Shown piece by piece: positions 1-8,719 of a stretch of DNA of 32,584 nt. The position numbers and the translations under genes were made by a program. Numbering within the stretch: the first letter of the stretch is position 1; every line of letters starts with the position of its first letter. Under the pieces are notes generated by a model. It made no database searches and was not told the origin of the DNA. It worked only from the letters and a program-made list of their open reading frames with translations. Origin of the DNA: Rhodopila globiformis (GTDB lineage: Bacteria > Pseudomonadota > Alphaproteobacteria > Acetobacterales > Acetobacteraceae); NCBI RefSeq assembly GCF_002937115.1, contig NZ_NHRY01000059.1, positions 1 to 32,584 on the forward strand, written 5' to 3'.

Positions 1-188
1 CCAATCGCCGCTCGCCGCGGACCTACGACCGCGACCTCTACAAGGCGCGCCATCTGATCGAAAATTTCTTCGCCAGGCTCAAGCAGTTCCGTGCCATCGC
101 AACCCGCTATGACAAGACTGCCCGCAACTTCCTCGCCGCGGTCCACCTCGCCGCCGCCGTCGTTTGGCTTAATTGACGACACGCCCTA
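1..188 (+). mobile_element. right end of an IS5-type insertion sequence
   Basis: Ten bases after the transposase stop, the sequence GACGACACGCCC (about 175-186) followed by CTA looks like the terminal inverted repeat and TNA target of IS5-type elements. The element would then end near 186-188, about 115 bases before soxB. The left end is outside the window, so neither the inverted repeat nor the target duplication can be verified. Confidence 0.5.
3..176 (+). CDS. IS5-family transposase, C-terminal fragment
   Basis: Reading from base 3, 57 residues end at TGA 174-176. They include RDLYKARHLIENFFARLKQF and end AAVVWLN. This is the C-terminal part of the DDE domain of IS5-type transposases: the E of LIENFFARLK is the last catalytic acid and the R/K residues after it are the usual YREK-type signature. 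The 5' part lies outside the window, so it cannot be said whether the gene is intact. It points towards the sarcosine oxidase operon. Confidence 0.9.
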   Translation, partial: NRRSPRTYDRDLYKARHLIENFFARLKQFRAIATRYDKTARNFLAAVHLAAAVVWLN

Positions 189-303
189 GTCGAACTCGGC
201 CATTTCTTTCTCCCCTTTGTGAGGACTCTATACCGGCTGGTAGGCGGGGGCAAAGCGCGGGCGGCTTCCGCCCGGCCGGCGGCTGTGGCAAAGGATGCCG
301 GCA

Positions 304-1560
304 ATGCCGGTCATTTCGAGATATTCCTGGCTGTCGCTGTTGCGGCATGGGGCGGGCCAGCCCTGGGCGCGGCAGTGGCGGGACGCGGCGCCGAAGGCCG
401 CGTACGACGTGGTCATCGTCGGCGCCGGCGGGCATGGCCTGGCGACCGCCTACTACCTGGCGAAGGAGCATGGCGTGCGCAACGTCGCGGTGCTCGACAA
501 GGGGTGGTTGGGCGGCGGCAACACCGGGCGCAACACCACGATCATCCGCTCCAACTATCTGCAGCCGGAAAGTGCGGCGCTGTATGACCATGCACTTCGA
601 CTGTGGGAGACATTATCACGTGAAATCAATTATAACGTGATGTACTCGGCGCGCGGCGTGCTGATGCTGGCGCATACCCATCACGACGTGCAGGTCTTCA
701 AGCGCCATGTGCATGCCAACCGGCTGCAGGGGATCGACAACGAATGGCTGACCCCGGCGCAGGCGGCGGCGTTCTGCCCGGGGCTGGATATCAGCGACCG
801 GGTGCGCTTCCCGATCCTCGGCGCGGCGCTGCAACGGCGCGGCGGCGTGGCGCGGCATGATGCGGTGGCCTGGGGCTATGCCCGCGCGGCCTCGGCGCTG
901 GGCGTCGACATCATCCAGAACTGCGCCGTGACGGGCATCCTGCGCGACGCCGCCGGCGTGGTCAGCGCGGTGGAGACGACGTGCGGCCCGATTGCCACGA
1001 GCCGCGTCGGGGTGGCGGCGGCGGGGCATACCAGCGTCATTATGGCGATGGCGGGACTGCGCCTGCCGCTGGAATCGTTTCCGTTGCAGGCCTTCGTCAG
1101 CGAGCCGGTGAAGCCGGTGCTGCCCTGCGTCGTCATGTCGAACACCGTGCACGCCTACATCTCGCAGTCGGACAAGGGCGAACTGGTGTTCGGCGCCGGC
1201 ACCGACGCCTACACCTCCTACAGCCAGGCCGGCGGGCTGCACGTCGCCGGCGAGACGCTGCAGGCGGTGCTGGAACTGTTTCCCGCCTTCCGCCGCCTGC
1301 GCCTGCTGCGCAACTGGGGCGGCATCGTCGACACCACGCCCGACCGGTCTCCCATCATCGGCCTGACGCCGGTGCCTGGGTTGTACGTGAACTGCGGCTG
1401 GGGAACCGGCGGCTTCAAGGCGACGCCCGGCTCCGGCCATGTCTTCGCCGCCACCATCGCGACCGGGGTGCCGCATCGCCTCGCGGCGCCGTTCGCGCTC
1501 GAGCGGTTCGTCACCGGCCGCCTGATCGACGAGGCCGCGGCCGCCGCGGTGGCGCACTGA
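304..1560 (+). CDS. soxB: sarcosine oxidase, beta subunit (heterotetrameric type)
   Basis: The beta subunit of tetrameric sarcosine oxidase oxidises sarcosine to glycine and passes electrons through FAD and covalent FMN; the methyl group goes to tetrahydrofolate on the alpha subunit. Visible features are a DAO-type Rossmann start (DVVIVGAGGHGLATAYYLAKEHG), the family signature WLGGGNTGRNTTIIRSNYL, and GGVARHDAVAWGYAR, whose His (about residue 185) matches the covalent FMN site of characterised enzymes. Length, 418 aa, is typical. ATG 304 was preferred because AAAGG lies 9 nt upstream; ATG 295 is the alternative and has that motif touching it. The stop overlaps the soxD start (TGATG). First gene of soxB-soxD-soxA. 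Confidence 0.95.
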   Translation: MPVISRYSWLSLLRHGAGQPWARQWRDAAPKAAYDVVIVGAGGHGLATAYYLAKEHGVRNVAVLDKGWLGGGNTGRNTTIIRSNYLQPESAALYDHALRLWETLSREINYNVMYSARGVLMLAHTHHDVQVFKRHVHANRLQGIDNEWLTPAQAAAFCPGLDISDRVRFPILGAALQRRGGVARHDAVAWGYARAASALGVDIIQNCAVTGILRDAAGVVSAVETTCGPIATSRVGVAAAGHTSVIMAMAGLRLPLESFPLQAFVSEPVKPVLPCVVMSNTVHAYISQSDKGELVFGAGTDAYTSYSQAGGLHVAGETLQAVLELFPAFRRLRLLRNWGGIVDTTPDRSPIIGLTPVPGLYVNCGWGTGGFKATPGSGHVFAATIATGVPHRLAAPFALERFVTGRLIDEAAAAAVAH

Positions 1561-1832
1561 TGCTGCTGATCCCCTGCCCCTGGTGCGGCCCGCGCCCGGA
1601 GAACGAATTCCGCTACGGCGGCCAGGCGCACATCGTCCGGCCGGCGCGGCCCGAGGCGGTCGATGACGACGTGTGGGCCGCCTACCTGTTCCTGCGCGAC
1701 AACCCGCGCGGCCGGCACGCCGAGCGCTGGCGTCACGTGCATGGCTGCGGCCGCTTCTTCAACTGCGTCCGCGACACGGTCAGCGACCGCATCGCCGCCA
1801 GTTACAAGCCGAACGAGGCGCCGCCGCCATGA
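1560..1832 (+). CDS. soxD: sarcosine oxidase, delta subunit
   Basis: The small zinc-binding subunit of heterotetrameric sarcosine oxidase, 90 aa. The zinc ligands known for this family are all in place: C6 and C9 in IPCPWCG, and H59 and C63 in RHVHGCGRFFNC. The family core (EFRYGGQAH, WAAYLFLRDNPRG) is present. ATG overlaps the soxB stop by one base, and its own TGA overlaps the soxA ATG (ATGA), so all three genes are translationally coupled. The role is mainly structural, within the cytoplasmic complex. Confidence 0.96.
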   Translation: MLLIPCPWCGPRPENEFRYGGQAHIVRPARPEAVDDDVWAAYLFLRDNPRGRHAERWRHVHGCGRFFNCVRDTVSDRIAASYKPNEAPPP

Positions 1833-4800
1833 CCCAGCCGTTTCGCACCGCCGCGGACGGACGGATCGATCGCGGGCAGGCGCTGCGCTTCCGCTTCGAC
1901 GGCCGATCGTATGAAGGGTTCGCGGGCGACACGCTGGCGTCGGCGCTGCTGGCCAATGGCGTGCATCTCGTCGGCCGCTCGTTCAAGTACCACCGGCCGC
2001 GCGGCATCGTCTCGGCCGGGTCCGAGGAGCCGAACGCCCTGGTCACGGTGGATCGCGGCCCGGGCCGGGTGACGCCGAACCTGCGCGCCACGCAGGTCGA
2101 GCTGTATGACGGCCTGACCGCCTTCAGCCAGAACCGCGCGCCATCGCTGCGTTTCGACCTGGGCGCGCTGGCCGGCGTGGCCGCGCCACTGCTGCCGGCC
2201 GGGTTCCCCTACAAGAGCTTCATGTGGCCGCGCTCGTTCTGGCGGCGCGTGTACGAGCCGGCGATCCGGCGCATGGCCGGGCTGGGGCGGGCGCCGGCGC
2301 AGGCCGATGCCGACCGCTATCTGCACCAGTATCGGCACTGCGACGTGATGATCGTCGGCGGCGGCGCGGCAGGGCTGGCGGCGGCGCTGGGGGCCTCGGC
2401 CACCGGCGCGCGGGTCATCCTGTGCGACGAGCAGCCGGAATTCGGCGGCTCACTGCTGGCCGAGCCCGACGTGACAATCGACGGTTGGGCGGCGCCGGAC
2501 TGGGTGCGCGAGGTGGTCGCCACGCTCGCCGACAAGGTGACCCTGATGCCGCGCACCACGGCGTTCGGCTGGTATCCCGGCAACCTGATTGGCCTGGCCG
2601 AGCGCCTGACCGACCACCTGGCGCAGCCGGACCCGCGCACCCCGCGAGAGCGGCTGTGGCAGGTCCGCGCTGGCCGGGTCATCCTCGCCACCGGCGCGAT
2701 CGAGCGGCCGCTGGTGTTTCCGGGCAACGACCGTCCGGGCGTCATGCTGGCCGGGGCGGCGCGCACCTACCTGAACCGCTACGGCGTCAGGGTGGGGAGC
2801 CGCGTGGTGATCGCGACGACGGACGACAGCGCCTACCGGGCCGCCGCCGACATGCACCGGCACGGGGTGACGATCGCCGCGGTGGTCGACCAGCGCGCGG
2901 CGCCGGACAATCCGCTGGTGGAGGCGGTGCGCGCGCTGGGCATCCCCGTCCACGTCGGCGCGGCCATCGGCGGCACGGACGGACGCCGGCGCGTGCGGGC
3001 CGTCCGGCTGGCGAACAGCAGGACAGTGATCCCGTGTGACGCCATCCTGATGTCCGGCGGCTGGACCCCATCGGTGCACCTGGCCAGCCAGTCGCGCGGC
3101 AAGCTGGTCTTCGACGTCGCCCTGGGGACGTGGCTGCCGTCCGATGGCGCGGCCGGCGCCTGCGCCGGCACCTTCGACCTGGCGGCCTGCCTGCGCGACG
3201 GCACCGTCGCCGGTGGCAGCGCCCCGGGCAGCTTCGCCGTCGCCAGCCTGCCGGAGATGACGCCGTCGCCGCCCTCGGCGCCGCTGCTGTCGCACCCGAA
3301 GGCGTTCGTCGATTTCCAGAACGACGTCACCATCCGCGACCTGGCGGTGGCGGCGCAGGAAGGCTTCGTCTCGATCGAGCATGTCAAGCGATACACCACC
3401 ACCGGCATGGCGACCGACCAGGGCAAGACCTCCAACCTGAACGCCATCGCCGCGATCGCGGAACTGACCGGGCGGGAGATCCAGGACGTCGGCGTCACCA
3501 CCTTCCGGCCGCCCTATACGCCGGTGACGTTCGGAACCTTTGCCGGGCCGTACCGGGGCCGCCTGTTCGCGCCGGTGCGCCTGCCGCCCGTGGCGCTGGC
3601 GGATGCGGTGGTCGAGGACGTTGGCACCTGGAAGCGGGCGCGCTGCTATCCGCGCCCCGACGAGACGGTCGAGGCGGCGGTGGCGCGGGAATGCCTGGCG
3701 GTGCGCAACGCCGCCGGGATGTGCGACGCCAGCACGCTGGGCAAGATCGAGGTCATCGGACCGGACGCGGCGGCCTTCCTCAACCGGATCTACACCGGCG
3801 ACCTCGCCGCGCTGGAGCCGGGGCAGTGCCGCTATGCGCTGCTACTGGGCGAGGACGGCTTCGTCCGCGACGACGGCATCGTCGCGCGGCTGGCGGTGGA
3901 CCGGTTCCATGTCACGACCACCACTGGCGGCGCGGCCTTCGTGTTGCACCACATGGAAGACTGCCTGCAGACGACGTTCACCACGCTGCAGGCCTGGTTG
4001 ACCTCGGTGACCGAGCAATGGGCGGTCATCGCCGTGCAGGGTCCCCGATCGGCCGCGGCGCTGGCGCCGTTCATCGCCGACATCAACCTCGCCGCCATGC
4101 CGCCGATGAGCGTGCGGGAGGGCCATATCGGCGACATCCCGATCCGCCTGTTCCGCGCCGGCTTCACCGGCGAGCTGGGGTTCGAGGTCAACCTGCCGCC
4201 CGACCACGCGCAACAGCTGTGGGACACGCTGCGCGCGATCGACGTCACGCCTTATGGCACCGACGCGATGCACATCCTGCGCGCCGAGAAGGGCTACATT
4301 GTCATCGGCCAGGAAACCGACGGCACCGTCACGCCGGACGACCTTGGCCTGGGGCGGATGATCGCCACAGGCAAGGGCGACTTCGTCGGCAAGCGCTCGC
4401 TCTCCCTGCCCGACCTGAGCAGGGCTGGCCGGCCGCAGCTTGTGGGCCTGCTGCCGCGTGATCCGGCGGTGGTGCTGGAGGAGGGGGCGCAGGTCACCGA
4501 AACCGGCCGGGCGCCGGCGCTCGGGCACGTCACCTCGTCCTATCGCAGCCCGGCGCTCGGGCGCGGCTTCGCGCTGGCCCTGGTGGCGGATGGACGGGCG
4601 CGCATCGGCGCGACGCTGCGCGTGCCGCAGGGGGGGCGGTCCCAGGGGAACATGAGGGGAAAGACGATCGAGGTCGCGGTCGTCGATCCGGTGTTCCACG
4701 ACAGGCCGGGCCAGCGACTGCGCGTCCGGCCCGGCCCGCGTCCCGCCTTGCTGCCGCTGCTGCCCGCCGTGCCGCATTCGGCCCCGGTGGCGCGTCCGGC

Positions 4801-5392
4801 CGCGGCGGTCGAGATGGTGGCGCTGGCGCCGATGACCCTGCTGGCGGTCCGCGCCGGGTCGCATGCCGCCACCTCCATCGGCCTTGGCATCAGCGTGCTG
4901 CTGCCGACGGTGCCGAACCGCTCGGTCATCGCCCGCGAGCGCGCGGCGCTGTGGCTGGGCCCCGACGAGTGGCTGATCCAGGCGCCGCCCGGGGTGATGG
5001 CCCCAAGCGCGACAACCCCGGGCGCGACAACCCCGGGCGCGACCACCCTGGGGGCGACCACCCTGGCGGCGCAGGCGCGCAAGGCGGCGGAGCCCTATCC
5101 GGCCAGCGTGGTGGACGTCTCGCACGCCACCCGGGCATTGGAAATCGTCGGGCCGCGGGCAGCCTGGTGCCTGAATGCGTTCTGCGCGCTGGACCTCGAC
5201 CTGTCGGCGTTTCCCGTCGGCAGGTGCACCCGCACCGTGCTGGGCAAGGCCGGGGTCGTGCTGTGGCGCGTCGCCACCGAGGTGTTCCGGCTGGAGGTGC
5301 CGCGGTCGTGGCTGCCCTATGTCTGGGCGTGCCTGGAGGAGGCGCGGCTGGAATTCACCGATGACGATCCGCCGGAGCAATTGCCCGGTTGA
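1829..5392 (+). CDS. soxA: sarcosine oxidase alpha subunit fused to gamma subunit (SoxA-SoxG)
   Basis: The predicted protein has 1187 residues, about 200 more than a normal SoxA. In order: an N-terminal ferredoxin-like fold without Fe-S cysteines (RFRFDGRSYEGFAGDTLASA, FKYHRPRGI); a dinucleotide-binding domain (CDVMIVGGGAAGLAAALGA, from C171); a second nucleotide-binding part with ATGAIERPLVFPGNDRPGVM; then a GcvT-like folate domain (about 600-970) that takes up the methyl group. From about residue 995, AVEMVALAPMTLLAVRAGS to the end matches the gamma subunit, including GPDEWLIQAPP, SVVDVSHATRALEIVGPRA and the ALDLDLSAFPVGRCTRT region. No separate soxG follows, so the fusion probably supplies the gamma chain. 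A 15-nt tandem repeat lies in the SoxG part. ATG 1829 overlaps the soxD stop. Confidence 0.93.
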   Translation: MTQPFRTAADGRIDRGQALRFRFDGRSYEGFAGDTLASALLANGVHLVGRSFKYHRPRGIVSAGSEEPNALVTVDRGPGRVTPNLRATQVELYDGLTAFSQNRAPSLRFDLGALAGVAAPLLPAGFPYKSFMWPRSFWRRVYEPAIRRMAGLGRAPAQADADRYLHQYRHCDVMIVGGGAAGLAAALGASATGARVILCDEQPEFGGSLLAEPDVTIDGWAAPDWVREVVATLADKVTLMPRTTAFGWYPGNLIGLAERLTDHLAQPDPRTPRERLWQVRAGRVILATGAIERPLVFPGNDRPGVMLAGAARTYLNRYGVRVGSRVVIATTDDSAYRAAADMHRHGVTIAAVVDQRAAPDNPLVEAVRALGIPVHVGAAIGGTDGRRRVRAVRLANSRTVIPCDAILMSGGWTPSVHLASQSRGKLVFDVALGTWLPSDGAAGACAGTFDLAACLRDGTVAGGSAPGSFAVASLPEMTPSPPSAPLLSHPKAFVDFQNDVTIRDLAVAAQEGFVSIEHVKRYTTTGMATDQGKTSNLNAIAAIAELTGREIQDVGVTTFRPPYTPVTFGTFAGPYRGRLFAPVRLPPVALADAVVEDVGTWKRARCYPRPDETVEAAVARECLAVRNAAGMCDASTLGKIEVIGPDAAAFLNRIYTGDLAALEPGQCRYALLLGEDGFVRDDGIVARLAVDRFHVTTTTGGAAFVLHHMEDCLQTTFTTLQAWLTSVTEQWAVIAVQGPRSAAALAPFIADINLAAMPPMSVREGHIGDIPIRLFRAGFTGELGFEVNLPPDHAQQLWDTLRAIDVTPYGTDAMHILRAEKGYIVIGQETDGTVTPDDLGLGRMIATGKGDFVGKRSLSLPDLSRAGRPQLVGLLPRDPAVVLEEGAQVTETGRAPALGHVTSSYRSPALGRGFALALVADGRARIGATLRVPQGGRSQGNMRGKTIEVAVVDPVFHDRPGQRLRVRPGPRPALLPLLPAVPHSAPVARPAAAVEMVALAPMTLLAVRAGSHAATSIGLGISVLLPTVPNRSVIARERAALWLGPDEWLIQAPPGVMAPSATTPGATTPGATTLGATTLAAQARKAAEPYPASVVDVSHATRALEIVGPRAAWCLNAFCALDLDLSAFPVGRCTRTVLGKAGVVLWRVATEVFRLEVPRSWLPYVWACLEEARLEFTDDDPPEQLPG
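5009..5068 (+). repeat. 15-nt tandem repeat inside the SoxG part of soxA
   Basis: Four head-to-tail 15-nt units begin at 5009, 5024, 5039 and 5054. The first two are identical (GCGACAACCCCGGGC); the last two share GCGACCACCCTGG. They encode ATTPG, ATTPG, ATTLG and ATTLA, a flexible linker between GPDEWLIQAPP and the YPASVVDVSHATRAL segment. The unit length keeps frame, so copy number can vary without frameshift. Confidence 0.9.
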
Positions 5393-5447
5393 CGGCGGCG
5401 TGAGCCATTCTACAACTGCCGTGGTTTCATGGTGACGGATCGGTAAT

Positions 5448-5798
5448 ATGTTGCATCTGCTTCCGCTGGCCCTGGTCATGGTTGCGGCCGTGGCGCTGGG
5501 GCTGTTCCTCGGCTGGCATTACATTCGCGTCGGGCGGCGGCCGGGGCTAAGCGTCGTGCACCTGCTGCTGGGCGCCGTTGCGATCGAGCAACTGATCGTC
5601 ATGGTGCACCAGGGAACGTTCAACGAGCCCTTCGCCTTCAACGTGATCATCGTGCTGGGCGTCGCTCTTGCGCTCGGGCTGCTGTCCACAGTGGTCAGCA
5701 ATCGCGGCCGGCGGACCGGGTACATCGTCGCCGCGCATGCGGCCGTGGGCCTGGCCGGATTTGCGATGTTCCTGATGTGGGTGTCGTCCGCGCCCTGA
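5448..5798 (+). CDS. small four-helix integral membrane protein, unknown function
   Basis: A 116-aa hydrophobic protein with four likely membrane helices, at about residues 3-22, 36-54, 61-83 and 92-112. The helices are separated by short basic loops (HYIRVGRRPG, SNRGRRTG), which would place those loops in the cytoplasm. The family was not recognised. It starts 55 bases after soxA with a poor ribosome site, so it may be read from the sox transcript or separately. A GC-rich hairpin 20 bases after its stop suggests it closes the transcript. No catalytic motif was seen. Confidence 0.7.
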   Translation: MLHLLPLALVMVAAVALGLFLGWHYIRVGRRPGLSVVHLLLGAVAIEQLIVMVHQGTFNEPFAFNVIIVLGVALALGLLSTVVSNRGRRTGYIVAAHAAVGLAGFAMFLMWVSSAP

Positions 5799-5820
5799 TC
5801 GGCCGTGCGGTTCGGCGAGG

Positions 5821-5850
5821 CGGCCCGGCGGCGCCGACCGGGCCGGCTTT
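5821..5850 (+). terminator. GC hairpin, possible transcription terminator
   Basis: CGGCCCGG (5821-5828) pairs perfectly with CCGGGCCG (5838-5845) around a 9-nt loop and is followed by GCTTT. It lies just after the small membrane-protein gene. The T run is short, so termination is probable but not certain. The rest of the 5799-6104 gap shows no gene, only the leader of the next operon. Confidence 0.4.
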
Positions 5851-6104
5851 GGGGCGCCTCTCCCTGGTTCCGGCGACTCGCGGAGGATGGGCGCAGCGCT
5901 TTTTCTGCCGCCGGTAAGGCTTCGTAAAGGATTTTGCTGCAAGACATGCACGCAGCCGTCAGGCGGAGTGTGTCATGTTGCAGGCGATTGTATGTGGTAT
6001 GTGGAAGGGTCCGGGCCAGCCCATCGCCCGGCGCATGCCATCGTCTGTCCCGGTACGGCCCGCCGCGTTACGCCGGGAAGCGATCCCGCCCGGAGGCAGC
6101 GGCC

Positions 6105-7277
6105 GTGTCTGAGGTCCATCTTCCGCCCATCCGGCCCTATCATCCAACCACGTTCCTGGAGCGCGGGGTGGCGCTGCCGTTCACCACGCCGCGCCTGGGC
6201 GGCACCCGCGCCCGCCCGGGAAAGAAGCATTCCGTCGAACTGGTGGTTCCCAACCTGTCGGGCGGGCGCGGGGTGTACATCATGCCCTGGACCAGCCTGA
6301 CGGCGCTGTGCCGGCCGACGCTGCACGACAAGATCTTCAGCCAGAAAATCGCCAACGTCGTCAACGTGACGCCGGGGACCATCCGGCGGATCGCCAGGGA
6401 GATCGCCGCCGAAGGCCTGGCCGGCGAGGAAGCGATGGAGGCGGCCCGGATCGCGACCGATGCGGACAAGGGCGACCGGGTCGTCACCAACTTCCGCCTG
6501 CTGATGCTGCTGGTCGATCAGGTTGGCCGCCGTTTCCGGCCGTCGAGCCTGACCGCCGCCGCGACCGAGGGGCTCGATCCCTCGGCCCGGGCGCGGCTGA
6601 CCGTGGAATGGATTTCGCCGCGCCTGGGCCAGACCGGCACCTGGACGGCGAACGCGCTCGAGGAACTGGCCGATGTCCTGGCGCATATCGGCGTGGGTTC
6701 CACCGGCACCATCGGCCGCATTCCGCGCCTGACCTCCCTGCTTGCGGAGGTACGGGCGGAAATCGCGGACTGGGGAACCGCCAAGCGGGAGGAGGATCAG
6801 GCCGCCTACGCCCGGATGATCTGCGCGGTCGTGGACGTCACGCTGTCGCTGGCACAGACCATGGTATCGAAAGCCCAGGGGCTGCCTGACAACATGGTGG
6901 AACTGCTGCGCAGCTGGGCGACGGACCCCGGCTCTGTGATTGAGCTGGTCAGCCGCCCCGAGTGGCTGCTGGACGGATGGGAGCAGATCTGCCTGATCTG
7001 GCGAAACGCCAGCGACGATGCCATGCGCCGCGCCGCCATGGCCGAGGTCGCAACCCTGATCCCGATCCTGCCGAAAGAGGTCAACGACTGGTGCAGCACC
7101 CAGTACGAGATCGACAGCCTGAACCGGTTCCGCCGGCTGGTGCAACTGAACGAGGACTGGTTCACCGGCAGCCTGGTGTTCGACCTCATCGCCCGCAACG
7201 AGCATTTCCGGGCCATCAGCACCCTGTCCGGGCGCAGTTTTAGGGAGGCGCGCGGCGCATGCAAAACAAGTCACTGA
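6105..7277 (+). CDS. unknown protein, 390 aa, first gene of a two-gene unit
   Basis: The family was not recognised. GTG 6105 was chosen because GGAGG lies 9 nt upstream and because the open frame before it is arginine-rich and looks non-coding. The N-terminal quarter has a proline/glycine-rich, probably beta-strand part (RPYHPTTFLERGVALPFTTP, VELVVPNLSGGRGVYIMPW). The rest is mostly helical, with leucine- and alanine-rich amphipathic stretches such as TPGTIRRIAREIAAEGLAG and LEELADVLAHIG. There is no signal peptide, membrane segment or obvious catalytic motif. Its last 19 bases overlap the next gene, which argues for co-translation and a joint job. Codon use is that of the host. Confidence 0.8.
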   Translation: MSEVHLPPIRPYHPTTFLERGVALPFTTPRLGGTRARPGKKHSVELVVPNLSGGRGVYIMPWTSLTALCRPTLHDKIFSQKIANVVNVTPGTIRRIAREIAAEGLAGEEAMEAARIATDADKGDRVVTNFRLLMLLVDQVGRRFRPSSLTAAATEGLDPSARARLTVEWISPRLGQTGTWTANALEELADVLAHIGVGSTGTIGRIPRLTSLLAEVRAEIADWGTAKREEDQAAYARMICAVVDVTLSLAQTMVSKAQGLPDNMVELLRSWATDPGSVIELVSRPEWLLDGWEQICLIWRNASDDAMRRAAMAEVATLIPILPKEVNDWCSTQYEIDSLNRFRRLVQLNEDWFTGSLVFDLIARNEHFRAISTLSGRSFREARGACKTSH

Positions 7278-8527
7278 AGGCTGTCCAGGCGGACGTGCGT
7301 GCCTTGCGGCAGGATCTGCACGCGGCGGATGACGAAAAAATCCGGCGGGTCATCGCTGTCCTGGACGAGGTCGCGGATCCGCGCGTGAACCAGGCGATCC
7401 TGGACCCGCTGCGGTCGCGCCTGGCGTCGCTCAATCCGTCGCGCCCGCTGCAGTTTTCGCGCCTGCTGTTCATGCCGCTGGATCCGCTGATCGTGCCGGC
7501 ACCCCAGTGGCGGCCGGACGAGCCGTCGGTGCCGCGGACGGCGCTGATGCCGCTGGCCAGGATCGTGCGGGCCGCGCTCGGCAGCGAAAGGATCTTCATC
7601 GACCGCACCATCGCGGGCCGCAGTACCGGCGACACGCAGGCGGTCGCGCTCGCCGGGGAGGCGCTGTGGCCGCGCGCCGCCGAGATCCTGGCGGACGCCC
7701 CGGCGCCCGCGGACTGGGCGGAGACCGGCCTGGCGCCCAAGGTCTATCAGCCGCTGGCCCAGGCCATCGGCGCCGTGCTGCGCCGCGGCCCGCATTTGTA
7801 TCAGCTTCGGCGGGATCATGACGTCGGCATCCAGGACGGCAACGAGCAGGCGATCGACGCCATCCTGCAGGGCATCACGCTGGCGTCCGAGCAGGGGTGC
7901 GCCCTGATCGCGCGGCTGGTCCTGGTGCAGTCGCCCCATGCCGCACCGCTGCTGCGGCGCTTCGTGTCCTCGGGCCAGGACCAGGGGGGCGGCAGGATGG
8001 TGCGGGAGGCGATCGACCGCGGCACCGAGGAGATGCTGTCGGCGATGGAAGACGAAGCCGGATTCGCCAGCGAGATCCAGACCATTGCCCTGGCGAACGC
8101 CGGCCCGCAGGTGCGGCGGATCGTCACCTTCCTGCGGGAAGTCGAGAACGATCCCGGCTTCGCGGCCGATCGGCCGCGGCTGCATGCGATCCGGCAGAAG
8201 CTGGACGATGCCTGCCAGGCGCGGTTTTCCAACGGCCTGAATGCCGAACTGCTGGCGCCGCTGGCCGAGGCGCCCGGGCCGATCGGCGGCGCCGGCCAGA
8301 CCCGGATGGAAAGCTGCAGCCGGGACCTGCGGGCACTCGAGACCGAGGCGCGGAAAGTTGGCGGCGCGGCGCGCTATGACCGCCTGCTGCAGGAGGCGAC
8401 GGACGCGGTGATGGCAGCGGCGGCGGCCGGGACGCTGACGCCGGTGCGCAGGCTGCGGCTGATCGAGATCCTCGCCGGGGCGGAGGCGGCTGCTGAGTTG
8501 TACGAGAAGGAGAACGGGCGGGGGTAG
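7259..8527 (+). CDS. unknown helical protein, 422 aa, second gene of a two-gene unit
   Basis: The family was not recognised. ATG 7259 lies inside the end of the preceding gene and follows AGGGAGG at about 10 nt. The protein is almost wholly helical: an N-terminal charged coiled segment (KAVQADVRALRQDLHAADDE), then FMPLDPLIVPAP, repeated helical stretches (GNEQAIDAILQGITLASEQG, VRRIVTFLREVENDP) and an alanine-rich C-terminus ending ELYEKENGRG. It has no membrane span, signal peptide, Walker motif or metal-binding cluster. The overall look is of a scaffold or partner protein rather than an enzyme; this is inference. Always reading it with the 390-aa gene is suggested by the overlap. Confidence 0.8.
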   Translation: MQNKSLKAVQADVRALRQDLHAADDEKIRRVIAVLDEVADPRVNQAILDPLRSRLASLNPSRPLQFSRLLFMPLDPLIVPAPQWRPDEPSVPRTALMPLARIVRAALGSERIFIDRTIAGRSTGDTQAVALAGEALWPRAAEILADAPAPADWAETGLAPKVYQPLAQAIGAVLRRGPHLYQLRRDHDVGIQDGNEQAIDAILQGITLASEQGCALIARLVLVQSPHAAPLLRRFVSSGQDQGGGRMVREAIDRGTEEMLSAMEDEAGFASEIQTIALANAGPQVRRIVTFLREVENDPGFAADRPRLHAIRQKLDDACQARFSNGLNAELLAPLAEAPGPIGGAGQTRMESCSRDLRALETEARKVGGAARYDRLLQEATDAVMAAAAAGTLTPVRRLRLIEILAGAEAAAELYEKENGRG

Positions 8528-8719
8528 CGCAGGCGGGTGCCGCCGCGGTCCGTTGGCGGGAGGAAGCGGGATCGTCGTGACGGGACTGTCAAGGGAGCGG
8601 CTGCGACCCTGAATGTGGCGGTTCACTGCAACCGGCCGTGCGTTTTGTAATTTCAGAGAAATGGGATTGGCGGCTTCCTATTCCGGCATGCTGCGGCTCG
8701 GGATGGTGCGTCCCCGGCT

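Noticed and set aside
5009-5068. Short direct repeats considered as a CRISPR array
   Set aside because: The units are 15 nt with no spacers and lie inside a coding sequence. The 13-nt triplication at 17792-17830 is likewise spacer-free.
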